This document shows, in pieces, positions 20,912-29,372 of a DNA stretch of 64,000 bases (positions are counted from its first letter, which is position 1; each line of letters starts with the position of its first letter). The position numbers were made by a program, and so were the translations under genes. The DNA comes from Pseudomonas fluorescens (GTDB lineage Bacteria > Pseudomonadota > Gammaproteobacteria > Pseudomonadales > Pseudomonadaceae), in contig NZ_LT907842.1 in assembly GCF_900215245.1 (NCBI RefSeq), positions 5,084,001 to 5,148,000 of the forward strand, written 5' to 3'. The notes beneath the pieces are model-generated. The model was given only the letters and a program-made list of their open reading frames with translations. It was not told the DNA's origin and did not search any database.

Positions 20912-22321
20912 TTAAAACGAGCGTACAATCCGCCCCAATGTCTCCATGGCCTTCTCCGACGCCTCGGTCCAGGGGCTGCCGTAGTTCAGGCGAATGCAAT
21001 TTCTGAAGCGCTGGGTTGCCGAGAAGATCGGCCCCGGCGCAATGCTGATGCCCTGGGCCAGGGCCATCTGGAACAGCTTCAACGAGTCGGTTTGCTCCGG
21101 CAATTCCAGCCACAGGAAATAACCGCCGGCCGGCTGGCTGACCCGCGTTTGTGCCGGGAAGTAACGCGCGATCGCGGCCAGCATGGCGCTTTGTTGTTCC
21201 TCCAGCGCGTAACGCAATTTGCGCAAGTGCCGGTCGTAGCCACCGTGTTGCAAGTAGTCGGCAATGGCTGCCTGGGCCGGCATTGACGGGCATAACGAGG
21301 TCATCAGCTTCAGCCGCTCGACCTTTTGCGCAAAGCGCCCGGCCGCCACCCAGCCGACGCGGTAGCCCGGCGCGAGGCTTTTGGCAAACGAGCCGCAGTG
21401 CATCACCAGCCCTTCGGTGTCGAACGCTTTGGCCGGCTTTGGCGCGTGTTGCCCGTAGTACAACTCGGCGTACACATCGTCTTCGATCAGCGGCACTTGA
21501 TGGGTGCGCAGCAGTTCCACCAATGCCTGTTTTTTCGCCTCCGGCAAGGTCGCGCCCATCGGGTTCTGAAAGCTGGTCATGGTCCAGCAAGCCTTGATCG
21601 GGTAGCGTTCCAGGCTTTTCGCCAGGGCGTTCAGGTCGATGCCGTCGCGCGGGTGCACGGGAATTTCCACCGCCTTGAGCTTCAGCCGCTCCAGCACTTG
21701 CAGGCAGGCATAAAACGCCGGTGCTTCAATGGCCACCAGGTCGCCCGGTTCCGTCACGGCCTGCAGGCACAAATTCAGCGCCTCCAGGGCGCCATTGGTG
21801 ATCAGCAGCTCTTCCATGGGCAGCATCAGGCCGCCGACCATATAGCGCAGGGCAATCTGTCGCCGCAGTTGGGGGTTGCCCGGCGACATGTCGGTGACCA
21901 CCAGGCGCGGGTCCATCTCGCGGCTGGCGCTGGCCAGGGAGCGGGCCAGGCGGGGCAGCGGGAACAGCATCGGGCTGGGGAAGGCCGAGCCGAAAGGCAC
22001 GGTAGTGGGGTCCTTGATGGAGTCGAGCACCGAAAATACCAGCTCACTCACATCCACTTCGGTGGACTCATGCACGTGCTCACTCACCACAGGCTCGGAA
22101 AACGGGCTCGGTGCATGGGTGTTGACGAAGTAGCCGGAACGCGGCCGTGCACGGATCAGGCCACGGCGCTCCAGCAGGTAGTAGGCCTGGAACACCGTGG
22201 ACGGGCTGACGCCGTAGGTCTGGCTCGCGTAGCGCACCGACGGTACCCGCTGGCCGGGCCCGAGGACGCCGGAGCGGATCAGTTCTGCGATGTCATCGGC
22301 GAATTTTTCGTAGCGTTTCAT
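20912..22321 (-). CDS. MocR/GntR-type regulator with PLP aminotransferase-fold domain
   Basis: A 469-residue MocR-family protein. The N-terminal winged helix (about 1-75) includes YASQTYGVSPSTVFQAYYLLERRGLIRARPRSGYFV. A linker leads to a class I aminotransferase-like domain (about 100-465) with YMSPGNPQLR-type substrate-loop features, ITNGALEALNLCLQ, the cofactor-binding region TSFQNPMGATL, and the PLP-lysine segment HCGSFAKSLAPGYRVGW. Such proteins use PLP or a PLP-amino-acid adduct as effector. ATG 22321 is preceded by AAGG at good spacing; a TTG 15 nt upstream is less likely. The target is not evident. Confidence 0.88.
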   Translation of the reverse strand: MKRYEKFADDIAELIRSGVLGPGQRVPSVRYASQTYGVSPSTVFQAYYLLERRGLIRARPRSGYFVNTHAPSPFSEPVVSEHVHESTEVDVSELVFSVLDSIKDPTTVPFGSAFPSPMLFPLPRLARSLASASREMDPRLVVTDMSPGNPQLRRQIALRYMVGGLMLPMEELLITNGALEALNLCLQAVTEPGDLVAIEAPAFYACLQVLERLKLKAVEIPVHPRDGIDLNALAKSLERYPIKACWTMTSFQNPMGATLPEAKKQALVELLRTHQVPLIEDDVYAELYYGQHAPKPAKAFDTEGLVMHCGSFAKSLAPGYRVGWVAAGRFAQKVERLKLMTSLCPSMPAQAAIADYLQHGGYDRHLRKLRYALEEQQSAMLAAIARYFPAQTRVSQPAGGYFLWLELPEQTDSLKLFQMALAQGISIAPGPIFSATQRFRNCIRLNYGSPWTEASEKAMETLGRIVRSF

Positions 22322-22402
22322 CGGAGCCTTAAACAATTTTCAGTGGGTACACGCCGAGCAAGCCCGCCTGCGCCGTTGAGTCTGGGCATATTCCGCTCTA
22401 CC

Positions 22403-23812
22403 TCAGCGGTTAATCGGTGCCACAAAGCGACTGTCGGCGGCACTGTAGATCCAGGGCTCGTCCACATCCGTCACCTTGAATCGCAGGGTTTGCGAACTGC
22501 TCGCCGGCTTGTCGGCCAGTAAAGCGACCGACACCGGTATATCGCTGATTTCGCCCGGCGCGAGGCTGATCTCGGTCTTGCCCTGCAACTGGAAGCCTTC
22601 AGCGTCGACCAGTTCCAGGCGATAGGCCTGGCGTTGCTGGGTCTTGTTGATGACCTTGAGGCTGTAGATGTTCTCAATCAAGCCCTGGCTATTTTCGCGG
22701 AACATGCCGCGGTCCTTGGTGACGTCCAGCGACACCATCGGACGTTCCACCAGGGCCACCACCAATGCCGCGATCATTACCAGCAACACGGCACTGTAGC
22801 CGATCAGCCGCGGCCTGAGCAGGCGGGTTTTGCCACCTTGCAGTTGGTGTTCGGAGGTATAGCTCACCAGGCCACGGGCATAGCCCATCTTATCCATGAT
22901 CGAATCGCAGGCGTCGATGCACGCCGCGCAGCCGATGCACTCCATTTGCAGACCGTCACGGATATCGATACCGGTGGGACACACTTGCACACACAATTGG
23001 CAGTCGATGCAATCACCCAGGCCGACGTCGGCCGGCCTGGCGTCGCGCTTGCGCGGCCCGCGCTGTTCGCCGCGCGCCGTGTCGTAGGAAATGGTCAAGG
23101 TGTCTTTGTCGAACATCACGCTTTGGAAGCGTGCATACGGGCACATGTGCATGCACACCGCTTCGCGCAGCCAGCCGGCGTTGATGTAAGTGGCTCCGGT
23201 GAAAAACAGCACCCAAAACAGACTCACGCCGCCCATTTGCCAGGTCAACAGCTCGGTAGCCAACGGCCGGATGGGGGTGAAATAGCCGACAAAGGTCAGC
23301 CCGGTCAGTACGCTGATGCCCAGCCACAGGGTGTGCTTGGCCGAACGCCGCGCGAGCTTGGCCAGGCTCCACGGCGCCGCTTGCAGCTTGATGCGTTGGT
23401 TACGCTCACCTTCGGTGACCTTTTCGCACCACATGAACAGCCAGGTAAACGAGCTTTGCGGGCAGGTGTAGCCGCACCATACGCGGCCGGCAAATACGGT
23501 TATCGCGAACAGACCGAAGGCGCAGATGATCAGCAGCGCCGACAGCAGGATGAAATCCTGGGGCCAGAAAGTCGCGCCGAAGATGTGGAATTTGCTTTCC
23601 GCCAAGTCCCAAAGCACGGCTTGGCGCCCACCCCAGTTCAGCCACACGGTGCCAAAAAACGCCAGGAACAGCACAGCGGCGCCACTCACGCGCAAGGTGC
23701 GGTACAGGCCGCTGAAGCTGCGGGTATGGATCAGGTTGTCACTGGATTTGGCCTTGACCTTCTTTGGGTGCAGTGGCTCAAAGGTTTCCACGGTTGGGAT
23801 TCTTTCGCTCAT
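22403..23812 (-). CDS. ccoG: Cytochrome cbb3 oxidase accessory protein CcoG (FixG family)
   Basis: A 469-residue inner-membrane iron-sulfur protein needed for copper delivery to cbb3 oxidase. Features: TM helices in the first 230 residues (VLFLAFFGTVWLNWGG, FILLSALLIICAFGLF), the FixG signature AGRVWCGYTCPQSSF, two 4Fe-4S motifs (CIDCQLCVQVCPTG and CIGCAACIDACD, near 255-300), one more TM helix near 335-355, and a C-terminal Ig-like domain. Start chosen at MSERIPTV (23812); an ATG at 23836 would add eight residues. No ccoNOP or ccoS/I gene is in the window, so it is separated from its usual partners. An ANR-like box lies upstream. Confidence 0.92.
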   Translation of the reverse strand: MSERIPTVETFEPLHPKKVKAKSSDNLIHTRSFSGLYRTLRVSGAAVLFLAFFGTVWLNWGGRQAVLWDLAESKFHIFGATFWPQDFILLSALLIICAFGLFAITVFAGRVWCGYTCPQSSFTWLFMWCEKVTEGERNQRIKLQAAPWSLAKLARRSAKHTLWLGISVLTGLTFVGYFTPIRPLATELLTWQMGGVSLFWVLFFTGATYINAGWLREAVCMHMCPYARFQSVMFDKDTLTISYDTARGEQRGPRKRDARPADVGLGDCIDCQLCVQVCPTGIDIRDGLQMECIGCAACIDACDSIMDKMGYARGLVSYTSEHQLQGGKTRLLRPRLIGYSAVLLVMIAALVVALVERPMVSLDVTKDRGMFRENSQGLIENIYSLKVINKTQQRQAYRLELVDAEGFQLQGKTEISLAPGEISDIPVSVALLADKPASSSQTLRFKVTDVDEPWIYSAADSRFVAPINR

Positions 23813-23982
23813 GGTCGTTCGCTCATCAGCCTCCATCAGGCCGATGAACTATGAGCGCCGAGCTGTTTGCATAACAGGCTCAGGTATGGCGATAAAAAGC
23901 GGATCAGATGGGCTTTTTGCGCGCGCCTGCGACAATCTGCTGCACGCCATGGCGCCTAGGGTGCAGCAGTATTGAGCGTGCG

Positions 23983-23996
23983 CTGATACAGATCAA
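23983..23996 (-). promoter_or_regulatory. Candidate ANR/FNR box upstream of ccoG
   Basis: On the minus strand the site reads TTGAT-CTGT-ATCAG, matching the Anr/Fnr consensus TTGAT-N4-ATCAA at nine of ten fixed positions. It is centred about 177 bp upstream of the ccoG start. Placed at -41.5, it would give a leader of about 135 nt. Oxygen control suits a cbb3 assembly gene, but no clear -10 element is visible. Confidence 0.4.
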
Positions 23997-24236
23997 TTAA
24001 ATCGCCGAACCAGGCTCGGTGACCTTCTTGTGCTGGCGCCCATCGGTTGCACCGGCCACTGTGAGCGCGTCGGCCTCCGCTTCGGTGATGTAAATCTGCT
24101 CGCCGCTCAGCGCCACGTAGGACATGGACTTGCCAACATCCGTGCTGACCGTGACTTCACCCGCCGGCAAACTCTGTTCCTGACCATCGTCGTTGACCTT
24201 GAAATAACACGTCTGATGTTCGATACGGACTGGCAT
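23997..24236 (-). CDS. DUF3203 family protein
   Basis: A 79-residue acidic cytosolic protein, complete, starting MPVRIEHQTCYFKV and containing the block ITEAEADALTVAGATDGRQH. These features fit the small DUF3203 family found in pseudomonads. It has no signal peptide, membrane helix or metal motif, and its function is unknown. A GGAG sequence 6 nt before the ATG supports translation. It lies between ccoG and the divergent mgtC-type gene; the 170-bp spacing to ccoG argues against a tight operon. Confidence 0.8.
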   Translation of the reverse strand: MPVRIEHQTCYFKVNDDGQEQSLPAGEVTVSTDVGKSMSYVALSGEQIYITEAEADALTVAGATDGRQHKKVTEPGSAI

Positions 24237-24370
24237 GCTGATCTCCTTTGCAAAGGCTGGTGATCGTTAGGGTGCACGGCGTTGCCAGGCGTTCCAGGCA
24301 ACTGACTGGCGGTCGCTGCTGTCCATGCTTTGACGGCAATCTTTACCCACCCTGACAAAGGAGCGCATTC

Positions 24371-24868
24371 ATGGACGCCTGGTGGCAAGAAGTCTTGCAA
24401 ACCCTGCACGCCGAGTTCGCCGATATCGGTGATGCACGCCAGCTCACTCAGATTACCGTGCGCCTGCTGATCGCCGCGGTCCTGGGCGGCATTCTGGGTT
24501 TTGAGCGTGAACATAAGGGCAAGGCAGCCGGTGTGCGCACTCATATGCTGGTGGCAATGGGGGCCGCATTGTTTGTGTTGGTGCCGCAGATGTCGGGTAG
24601 CCAGGCCGATGCCATGAGCCGGGTGCTGCAGGGCGTCATTGCGGGGATTGGTTTCCTCGGGGCGGGGACGATTCTCAAGGGCAAGGAAGATGAAGAAGGC
24701 CAGCACGTCAAAGGCCTGACCACCGCCGCCGGGTTGTGGATGACCGCTGCCATTGGTGTGGCAGCGGGGCTGGGGCGTGAATCGACGGCGGTGCTCAGTA
24801 CGTTGCTCGCGTTGGCGGTGTTCAGCGTGATGCCGATGATCGTCAAGCGGCTGGAAAAGGACGAGTGA
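24371..24868 (+). CDS. MgtC/SapB-family inner-membrane protein
   Basis: A 165-residue membrane protein. It has the MgtC N-terminal domain hallmark: an amphipathic start, then RLLIAAVLGGILGFEREHKGKAAGVRTHMLVAMGAALFVLV, followed by helices around AGIGFLGAGTILKG and AAGLWMTAAIGVAAGLG. It lacks the C-terminal cytosolic domain of Salmonella MgtC, as short SapB-type members do. Relatives act in magnesium limitation or F-ATPase control, but most short members are uncharacterised. AAAGGAG lies before the ATG. It converges on the repeat-protein gene with an 7-bp gap. Confidence 0.88.
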   Translation: MDAWWQEVLQTLHAEFADIGDARQLTQITVRLLIAAVLGGILGFEREHKGKAAGVRTHMLVAMGAALFVLVPQMSGSQADAMSRVLQGVIAGIGFLGAGTILKGKEDEEGQHVKGLTTAAGLWMTAAIGVAAGLGRESTAVLSTLLALAVFSVMPMIVKRLEKDE

Positions 24869-24875
24869 GTGGCTA

Positions 24876-26657
24876 TCAGGCCTGGATGTCCCGGTAGCGC
24901 ACTTCGCCCAATACCTTCAGTTCGAACGGTGGTTCACCCGGCTTGCGCGAAATCGTCACGAAACTGGTGTTGCTGCCCGCGTAGTAATTAATCGTCATCT
25001 CGCCACTGACGCCGGAGAAACGCTCGACCAATGGCAACGGCTTTTCACCCAGTTGCGTGCGAATGCCGCTCAGATCGATCTTGTCTGTGCCTGAGGTAAA
25101 GCTCATCACCGCCCCAGGGTTCGCGCTGAGGTCGTTGTAGCTGAAAATCTGCGGCGTGCCTGCAGGGCGGGGCACCGCGGTATTGCCCGGATCTGCGGGG
25201 GCAAGCTCGGCGGATGAGTCGGTCTCGGGCTGCGGCGCGTCCTTGTGCACCTGTGCAGTCGGCGGCGCTGACCCTGGAAGGGCCGCAGCCTCGCGTTTCA
25301 GGGCTTCCAGGCTGGCCTCGCTCAAGGTTTCGCTGATCGTGTTCTTCAGCTTGGCCAGTTCTGCGGGATCCTTCGCCAGGGTTTTAAGCGAGTCTTCGCT
25401 CAACAGTTCCTGCAGTTCGGCTCCGCGCTGTGCGGTTTCTTCGGAACCCGGTTCGCGCAGCATCTGGATGAGGCTGTCGCGGCTTAGCAGGTGGTTGATT
25501 CTGTTCATTTTGGTGATGGCGTCGGCTGAGGCTTTGGTGTTGGCGTCCGCCGGGCTTTCGTCGATGCTGGAGGGCTGGCTGTCCTCCTTGGGTTGCAGGG
25601 CTTTCGATTTTGCCGAAGGGTTGCTGTCGGTCTCGGCCTTCGGCGGTGCTGACGTTGGCATGGCATCGGCCTCGCGTTGCAGGGCTTGCAGATGGGTCTC
25701 GCTGAAGATTTGGCTGATGGTGTTTTTCAGCTTGGCCAGTTCTACGGGATCCGTCGCCAGGGTTTTAAGCGAGTCCTCGCTCAACAGTTCCTGCAACTCG
25801 GTTTTGCGCTGCGTGGTTTGCTCGGAATCCGGTTCGCGCAGCATCTGGATGAGGCTGTCGCGGCTTAGCAGATGGTTGATTCTGTTCATTTTGGTGACGG
25901 CGTCGGCTGAGGCTCCGGTGTTGGCATCCGCCGGGTTTTTGTCGATGCCGGAGGGCGTGCTGTCCTCCTTGGGTTGCAGGGCTTTCGATTTTGCCGCTGG
26001 GTTGCGGTCGGTCTCGGCGTTCTGAAATGGCTTGCCAATAGCCATCAGGTTTTTGCTGAGCGGGGTGCTCAGCCGGATGCGCTGTTGAGCATTGGCACGC
26101 TCCTGTTGCCTTTCGGTTTCGATTTGCTTGTAAGCCACGTAGCTTTCTGTGGGGTCGACCTTGCGCGTGCGTTCCCGGATCCTTTCTTGCGTCAGGTTGG
26201 GGTTTGGGATCACTGCGGCTTCAGCCTGTCTGGCCTGGATGTGTTTTTCGCTTAATAACTGGCCGATGTTATCCCGCAAACGTGACATCTCGGCAGGGTC
26301 ACTGGTCAGGGTGTTAAGTGATTCCTCGCTCAACAACTCCCGCATGTCCTTGAGGCTCTGCGCAGTGTTCCTGGCGTATGGATCGCGCATCATCTGGATG
26401 AGACTGTCCGGGCTTAACAGTTCGGTGATTCTGTTCATCTTGGCGATGACGTCTGGCGAAGGTTCCGACGTTGTCGGCGTCTCGGCGGTCAAGGGGCTTT
26501 GAGGCGTTTCATTGTGCAGCGGTTTGCGGGGATTATTGAGGCTGTCGCGTTGAAGCCCTTCGGGTGGCTGTTTGGGTGCGGGATCATTTGAGCCCGTCGG
26601 GTTGGGGTTCGACAGCATTGGCAGGGGAGCCTGGGGGGGCAACGATGTTATCGACAT
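24876..26657 (-). CDS. Three-repeat hydrophilic protein with serralysin-like C-terminal domain
   Basis: A 593-residue protein of unknown function. After a Pro/Asn-rich N-terminus come three copies of a unit (about 80-90 residues) marked by KMNRI..LLS.DSLIQM.R.P, then ELLSE(D/E)SL..L..DP and a charged helix. The last two copies are nearly identical and repeat every 127 codons in the DNA, including the linker (SAKSKALQPKEDS). The last 95 residues (GTDKIDLSGIRTQLGEKPL, then FSGVSGEMTINYYAG) resemble the C-terminal domain of serralysins such as AprA, where the type I secretion signal lies. There is no catalytic zinc motif and no GGxGxD repeats. The ATG at 26657 follows a weak GAG; an upstream TTG (26696) is less likely. 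A type I secreted repeat protein is my best guess. Confidence 0.65.
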   Translation of the reverse strand: MSITSLPPQAPLPMLSNPNPTGSNDPAPKQPPEGLQRDSLNNPRKPLHNETPQSPLTAETPTTSEPSPDVIAKMNRITELLSPDSLIQMMRDPYARNTAQSLKDMRELLSEESLNTLTSDPAEMSRLRDNIGQLLSEKHIQARQAEAAVIPNPNLTQERIRERTRKVDPTESYVAYKQIETERQQERANAQQRIRLSTPLSKNLMAIGKPFQNAETDRNPAAKSKALQPKEDSTPSGIDKNPADANTGASADAVTKMNRINHLLSRDSLIQMLREPDSEQTTQRKTELQELLSEDSLKTLATDPVELAKLKNTISQIFSETHLQALQREADAMPTSAPPKAETDSNPSAKSKALQPKEDSQPSSIDESPADANTKASADAITKMNRINHLLSRDSLIQMLREPGSEETAQRGAELQELLSEDSLKTLAKDPAELAKLKNTISETLSEASLEALKREAAALPGSAPPTAQVHKDAPQPETDSSAELAPADPGNTAVPRPAGTPQIFSYNDLSANPGAVMSFTSGTDKIDLSGIRTQLGEKPLPLVERFSGVSGEMTINYYAGSNTSFVTISRKPGEPPFELKVLGEVRYRDIQA

Positions 26658-26797
26658 GGTCAGCACTCGCGTTGTGATTGAAGGGGACCGCGCCAAACAG
26701 AAGCAAGGCCGAGGTCCACGCGAGCAGATTTTCTGATGATGAGGAGGGGCGTAGAGTTAAGAGCTGTCTTTACCGATCGTAGGAAGTGTCTGTAGTG

Positions 26798-26828
26798 CTT
26801 GCCCGCAAAGTGCTTGATTGCGGGCAAG
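26798..26828 (-). terminator. 11-bp inverted repeat after the proline-rich gene
   Basis: A perfect 11-bp stem (CTTGCCCGCAA/TTGCGGGCAAG) with a 9-nt loop begins 21 nt past the stop of the small proline-rich gene. There is no U-tract on either strand, so it may be an RNA-stabilising hairpin or a weak terminator. Confidence 0.4.
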
Positions 26829-26849
26829 TGCGTGTTCGCCAGGTTTATT

Positions 26850-27008
26850 TCAGACGATGACCGGCGGCACAGTGGTGGGCGGCTCTTGCACGGGCGGCGG
26901 TTCATTTTCCGGTGGCTCTTTCTCCGGAATCGGTTGCGGTTCGCTGGGCGGCAGGGTCGGGTTGTCGATATTCGGGTCAGGCGTTTCAGCCGGGATCGGG
27001 ATATTCAT
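26850..27008 (-). CDS. Small proline-rich protein (52 aa)
   Basis: This short gene encodes MNIPIPAETPDPN and then runs of Pro with Glu, Val and Thr; about 40 percent of residues are Pro. Translation is well supported by AAAGGAGG placed 8 nt before the ATG at 27008; the longer reading from 27092 ignores this site. There is no signal peptide or known domain. It is divergent from glgE with about 200 bp between, and it is not obviously linked to that pathway. It probably forms an extended polyproline chain; function unknown. Confidence 0.6.
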   Translation of the reverse strand: MNIPIPAETPDPNIDNPTLPPSEPQPIPEKEPPENEPPPVQEPPTTVPPVIV

Positions 27009-27212
27009 CGGTGTGGCCTCCTTTGTGCTTTGCTCTATCGGTGGACAACCGCGGGGGAGAATTGATTCCCCGCCCAATGGCGGCATATCCACCTGAACTT
27101 TTCACCTGGCCACAGGCTCGGACCTATTACGGCCCTGCTCAGGGAGAGCGTCGCCGTATCAGAATTCGGATCAAGCAAAGAGCGTCCACAGGGCGTAAGG
27201 GGAAGATGCTCG

Positions 27213-29201
27213 ATGACTGCTGAAACACTGGCTCCAGACCATTCACCATTGCCGCTGTCCCAGGCGTTGCTGTTGCCCAGGATCGCTATCGAAAGCACCA
27301 CCCCGGTAATCGACGGCGGCAAATTCGCCGTAAAAACTGTGGTTGGGCAGCGGGTAACCGTTACCAGCAAGGTGTTCGCCGACGGCCATGACAAGCTCGC
27401 CGTACTGATCCGCTGGCGCCCGCTGCAGGATGAAAGCTGGCACAGCGTGGTCATGACCGATGTCGGCAACAATGGCTGGGAAGGCGCGTTTACCGTTGCA
27501 CAGCAAGGCCTTCACGAATATTGCATCGAAGCCTGGATCGATACCTTCGCCAGCTTCTGTTACGAACTGCGCAAGAAACATGAGGCCGGGGTGCCCGTCA
27601 GCCTGGAGTTGCAGGAGGGCCGCAGCCTGGTCTTGCAAGCGGCTGAACGCAGTGACAACGAATTGCGCGATCGTTTGATGTTGTTGCACCACGAGCTTGC
27701 AGGCCGGCTGGAAACCGAGCAGGTTGCGCAGTTCCTGCACGAAGAAAGTGCACACCTGATGACCCAGGCCGACCACCGCGCCTACCTGAGCATCAGCCCC
27801 GCCTACCCGATTGACGTTGAGCGCAGCGCCGCACAGTTTGCCAGTTGGTACGAGCTGTTCCCCCGCTCGATCACCGACGATCCGGCGCGCCACGGCACCT
27901 TCAAGGATGTGCACTCACGCTTGTCGATGATCCACGACATGGGGTTCGACGTACTCTATTTTCCGCCGATCCATCCTATCGGCCGCAGCCATCGCAAGGG
28001 CAAGAACAATGCCCTGACGGCGGGCCCGGATGATCCTGGCAGCCCCTACGCAATTGGCAGCGAGGCGGGTGGTCATGACGCCATCCACCCGCAATTGGGC
28101 AGCCGTGACGACTTCCGTCGCCTGGTCAAGGCCGCCGCCGACCATGGCCTGGAAATCGCGCTGGATTTTGCCATCCAGTGTTCCCAGGACCACCCGTGGC
28201 TCAAAGAGCATCCGGGCTGGTTCAACTGGCGTCCGGACGGCACGATCAAATACGCGGAAAACCCGCCGAAAAAGTATCAGGACATCGTCAACGTCGACTT
28301 CTATGCGGCTGACGCGATTCCGAGCCTGTGGACCGAGTTGCGCGACGTGGTGGTGGGCTGGGTGGAAGAGGGCGTGAAGACCTTCCGTGTCGACAACCCA
28401 CACACCAAGCCGTTGCCGTTCTGGCAATGGTTGATCAGCGATGTGCGCGCCAAGCACCCCGACGTAATCTTCCTGGCCGAGGCATTCACCACGCCGGCGA
28501 TGATGGCGCGCCTGGGCAAGGTCGGTTATTCCCAGAGCTACACCTATTTCACCTGGCGCAACACCAAGGCCGAGTTGAGTGAATACTTCGCGCAGTTGAA
28601 CGAGTCGCCGTGGCGCGAATGCTACCGGCCGAATTTCTTCGTCAACACACCGGACATCAACCCAGGCTTCCTGCATGAGTCCGGCCGCCCGGGCTTTTTG
28701 ATCCGCGCGGCGCTGGCCACCATGGGCTCGGGCCTGTGGGGCATGTATTCGGGGTTTGAGCTGTGCGAGGCGGCACCGGTCCCGGGCAAGGAAGAGTATC
28801 TGGATTCAGAGAAATACGAGATCCGCCCACGGGACTACACCGCCCCCGGAAATATCATTGCCGAAATCGCCCAGCTCAACCGTATTCGCCGGCAGAACCC
28901 CGCGCTGCACACGCACTTGGGGCTGAAGCTGTACAACGCCTGGAACGACAACATCCTGTACTTCGGCAAACGCAGTGAAGACGGCAGCAATTTCATTCTG
29001 GTCGCCGTCAACCTCGACCCATTCAACGCCCAAGAGGCGCATTTTGAGTTGCCGTTGTGGGAAATGGGCTTGCCCGATGACGCCCAGACCCAAGGCGAAG
29101 ACTTGATGAGCGGCCACCGCTGGACCTGGTACGGCAAGACCCAGTGGACGCGGCTTGACCCGCAGATGCCGTTTGGTATCTGGAGAATCACTCCATCCTG
29201 A
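27213..29201 (+). CDS. glgE: Alpha-1,4-glucan:maltose-1-phosphate maltosyltransferase (GlgE)
   Basis: A 662-residue GH13 enzyme that transfers maltose from maltose-1-phosphate onto alpha-glucan. The N-terminal domain (to about 190) is followed by the (beta/alpha)8 barrel with PPIHPIGRSHRKGKNN, the nucleophile-Asp segment VKTFRVDNPHTKP, the general-acid Glu in FLAEAFTTPAMM, and FVNTPDINPGFL. The phosphate-site context is that of the GlgE subfamily (GH13_3) rather than ordinary amylases. AAGGGGAAG precedes the ATG. It is followed by treS-maltokinase and glgB, which make its donor and branch its product. Confidence 0.94.
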   Translation: MTAETLAPDHSPLPLSQALLLPRIAIESTTPVIDGGKFAVKTVVGQRVTVTSKVFADGHDKLAVLIRWRPLQDESWHSVVMTDVGNNGWEGAFTVAQQGLHEYCIEAWIDTFASFCYELRKKHEAGVPVSLELQEGRSLVLQAAERSDNELRDRLMLLHHELAGRLETEQVAQFLHEESAHLMTQADHRAYLSISPAYPIDVERSAAQFASWYELFPRSITDDPARHGTFKDVHSRLSMIHDMGFDVLYFPPIHPIGRSHRKGKNNALTAGPDDPGSPYAIGSEAGGHDAIHPQLGSRDDFRRLVKAAADHGLEIALDFAIQCSQDHPWLKEHPGWFNWRPDGTIKYAENPPKKYQDIVNVDFYAADAIPSLWTELRDVVVGWVEEGVKTFRVDNPHTKPLPFWQWLISDVRAKHPDVIFLAEAFTTPAMMARLGKVGYSQSYTYFTWRNTKAELSEYFAQLNESPWRECYRPNFFVNTPDINPGFLHESGRPGFLIRAALATMGSGLWGMYSGFELCEAAPVPGKEEYLDSEKYEIRPRDYTAPGNIIAEIAQLNRIRRQNPALHTHLGLKLYNAWNDNILYFGKRSEDGSNFILVAVNLDPFNAQEAHFELPLWEMGLPDDAQTQGEDLMSGHRWTWYGKTQWTRLDPQMPFGIWRITPS

Positions 29202-29372
29202 ACTGAGCCTGATCTTCAGATCGATGAGGATCAAATGTGCGACCTGGCTTGCCGGTGATAGCCGTTTATCAGTGACACGTTGATTGCCTGACACGCGACT
29301 ATCGCAGGCCCGCCAGCGCCCGCCTCGAACCCGCCCCTTCAGGTCAATGTTCAAGCATTTCAGGAGTTTCCA

